64,000 nucleotides of DNA. Source: Streptomyces sp. Je 1-79 (GTDB lineage: Bacteria > Actinomycetota > Actinomycetes > Streptomycetales > Streptomycetaceae). The notes under the pieces are model-generated. The model saw only the letters and a program-made list of their open reading frames with translations. It did not search any database and was not told the origin of the DNA. Numbering within the stretch: position 1 is the stretch's first letter; each line of letters begins with the position of its first letter. A program made the translations under genes and the position numbers. Below, piece after piece: positions 63,332 through 64,000 of the stretch. The DNA is taken from NCBI RefSeq assembly GCF_025195125.1, contig NZ_JAMGSL010000005.1, forward strand, positions 310,001 through 374,000, given 5' to 3'.

Positions 63332-64000
63332 TCAGGGAAGGGTCCACTTCTGGTTGGGGCCGGTGTGGCAGGTCCACAGGTGGACCCGGGTGCCGTCGTT
63401 CCATGTGCCGCCCTCGGCGTCGAGGCATTTGCCCGACTGCGGGTTGCGCATGGTCGCGTCGCCCTGGGGCTGCCATGCCTGGGCGCCGGTGCCGTTGCAG
63501 GTCCACAGCTGGATCTTCGTACCGTCGGCGCTGCCGCCACCGCTTATGTCCAGGCACTTGCCGAGCGCCCGTACCGTGCCGTCGCCGGGCCGGGACCACT
63601 TCTGCGCGTTGCTGCCGTTGCAGGTCCACAACTGCACCTGCGTACCGTCGGCACTGGCGCCGTCCGCCACGTCCAGGCACTTCCCGTTCACGCCCTTCAC
63701 CTCACCCGCGGTCGGCGCCGGCGTGCCGCCGGACGTCTTGACCCGGACGTTGCGGAAGGCGACGGTGTCGCCCTCGCCGTGGTTCTGGAGACCGACGTGG
63801 CCCTGGCGCAGGCTGCGCGCGGGGTCGGTGTTGGTGAAGTCGTTGATCTTCCGCCCGTTGAGGAAGATCTCCAGGCGCTCTCCCGTGACCCGGAGCTCGA
63901 ACGTGTTCCACTCGCCCGGCGGGTTGAGCGCGGCGTCGCGGGCGACCGTGTCCGCCGACTTGAAGCCGTAGACCGCGCCGGTCGTGCGGTCGGGGGAGTC
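63332..64000 (-). CDS. secreted glycan-active protein: DUF1080-like domain plus ricin B lectin, 5'-truncated
   Basis: The gene enters from the right edge; 222 codons and the stop are visible. The first part (GEWNTFELRVTGERLEIFLN, INDFTNTDPARSLRQGHVGL, QNHGEGDTVAFRNVRVK) matches the DUF1080/3-keto-disaccharide hydrolase beta-sandwich. After a short linker comes a ricin-type beta-trefoil with three QxW repeats (QLWTCNGSNAQKW, QLWTCNGTGAQAW, HLWTCHTGPNQKW). It probably degrades or binds polysaccharide outside the cell; the catalytic N-terminus and signal peptide lie beyond the window. Confidence 0.9.
   Translation of the reverse strand, partial: DSPDRTTGAVYGFKSADTVARDAALNPPGEWNTFELRVTGERLEIFLNGRKINDFTNTDPARSLRQGHVGLQNHGEGDTVAFRNVRVKTSGGTPAPTAGEVKGVNGKCLDVADGASADGTQVQLWTCNGSNAQKWSRPGDGTVRALGKCLDISGGGSADGTKIQLWTCNGTGAQAWQPQGDATMRNPQSGKCLDAEGGTWNDGTRVHLWTCHTGPNQKWTLP

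Overview
The window looks like chromosomal DNA of a Streptomyces or very close relative. It is very GC-rich with strong third-position GC bias. Many starts are GTG. The gene content is actinobacterial: mycothiol-dependent and F420/deazaflavin-type enzymes, DUF6421, DUF6986, DUF6643, DUF6766, DUF5134, an Rv1733c-type protein, TerD, M56 peptidase and bald two-component systems. Promoters are of the TTGACN / TANNNT type. I found no rRNA, tRNA, CRISPR, insertion sequence, prophage or origin.

Layout. 1-2.3 kb: end of an M56 peptidase, DUF5134, a GNAT acetyltransferase and a glycerophosphodiesterase. 2.5-7.3 kb: a tightly packed DUF6421 / short-chain dehydrogenase / L-threonine aldolase unit, then a leaderless transglutaminase-like gene and a B3/B4 protein. 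7.3-12.9 kb: PlsC acyltransferase, thioredoxin, flavin reductase, etfB-etfA and a DUF6986 aldolase. 12.9-17.5 kb: LacI regulator and divergent ROK sugar kinase sharing one operator, a kinase-Nudix fusion and a metallo-hydrolase. 17.5-24 kb: M20 dipeptidase, geranylgeranyl reductase-like enzyme, deazaflavin reductase with a TetR regulator, and a histidine kinase/response regulator pair. 24-33.3 kb: mycothiol-dependent enzyme, MFS exporter, HhH DNA-repair protein, ROK repressor, methyltransferase, TetR-DUF4865, and a SHOCT/ABC-ATPase/permease operon whose permease is broken. 33.4-44.9 kb: anti-sigma-type ATPase, Cds1-type cysteine desulfhydrase, two SRPBCC proteins, DeoR regulator, a polytopic membrane hydrolase, a beta-helix/AAA+ fusion, an Rv1733c-type protein, a MOSC protein and DUF6643. 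45-53 kb: double TerD protein, HpnB glycosyltransferase, Asp/Glu racemase, an O-antigen-ligase-like protein, Lnt, Nudix. 52.8-57 kb: 3-hydroxybutyrate dehydrogenase, PucR/GAF regulator and MHS transporter. 57-64 kb: ComB-like phosphatase, DHA2 exporter, STAS protein, HTH regulator, small HD hydrolase, a lipoprotein / 27-residue membrane peptide / DUF6766 operon, DinB protein and a truncated ricin-lectin secreted protein.

Two patterns cut across the window. First, at least thirteen genes have a -10 hexamer (TAGGGT, TAGACT, TATCCT and similar) ending 6-8 nt before the start codon with no Shine-Dalgarno site, which predicts leaderless mRNAs. Second, tandem minisatellites are unusually common. 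At five genes (ends at 15028, 21932, 26488, 28440 and 36424) the repeated unit contains the gene's own stop codon, as if the 3' end had been copied downstream several times. Other arrays lie in frame inside coding sequences. The clearest lesion is the ABC permease at 31812-33315, where an out-of-frame join replaces most of the first half of the protein.
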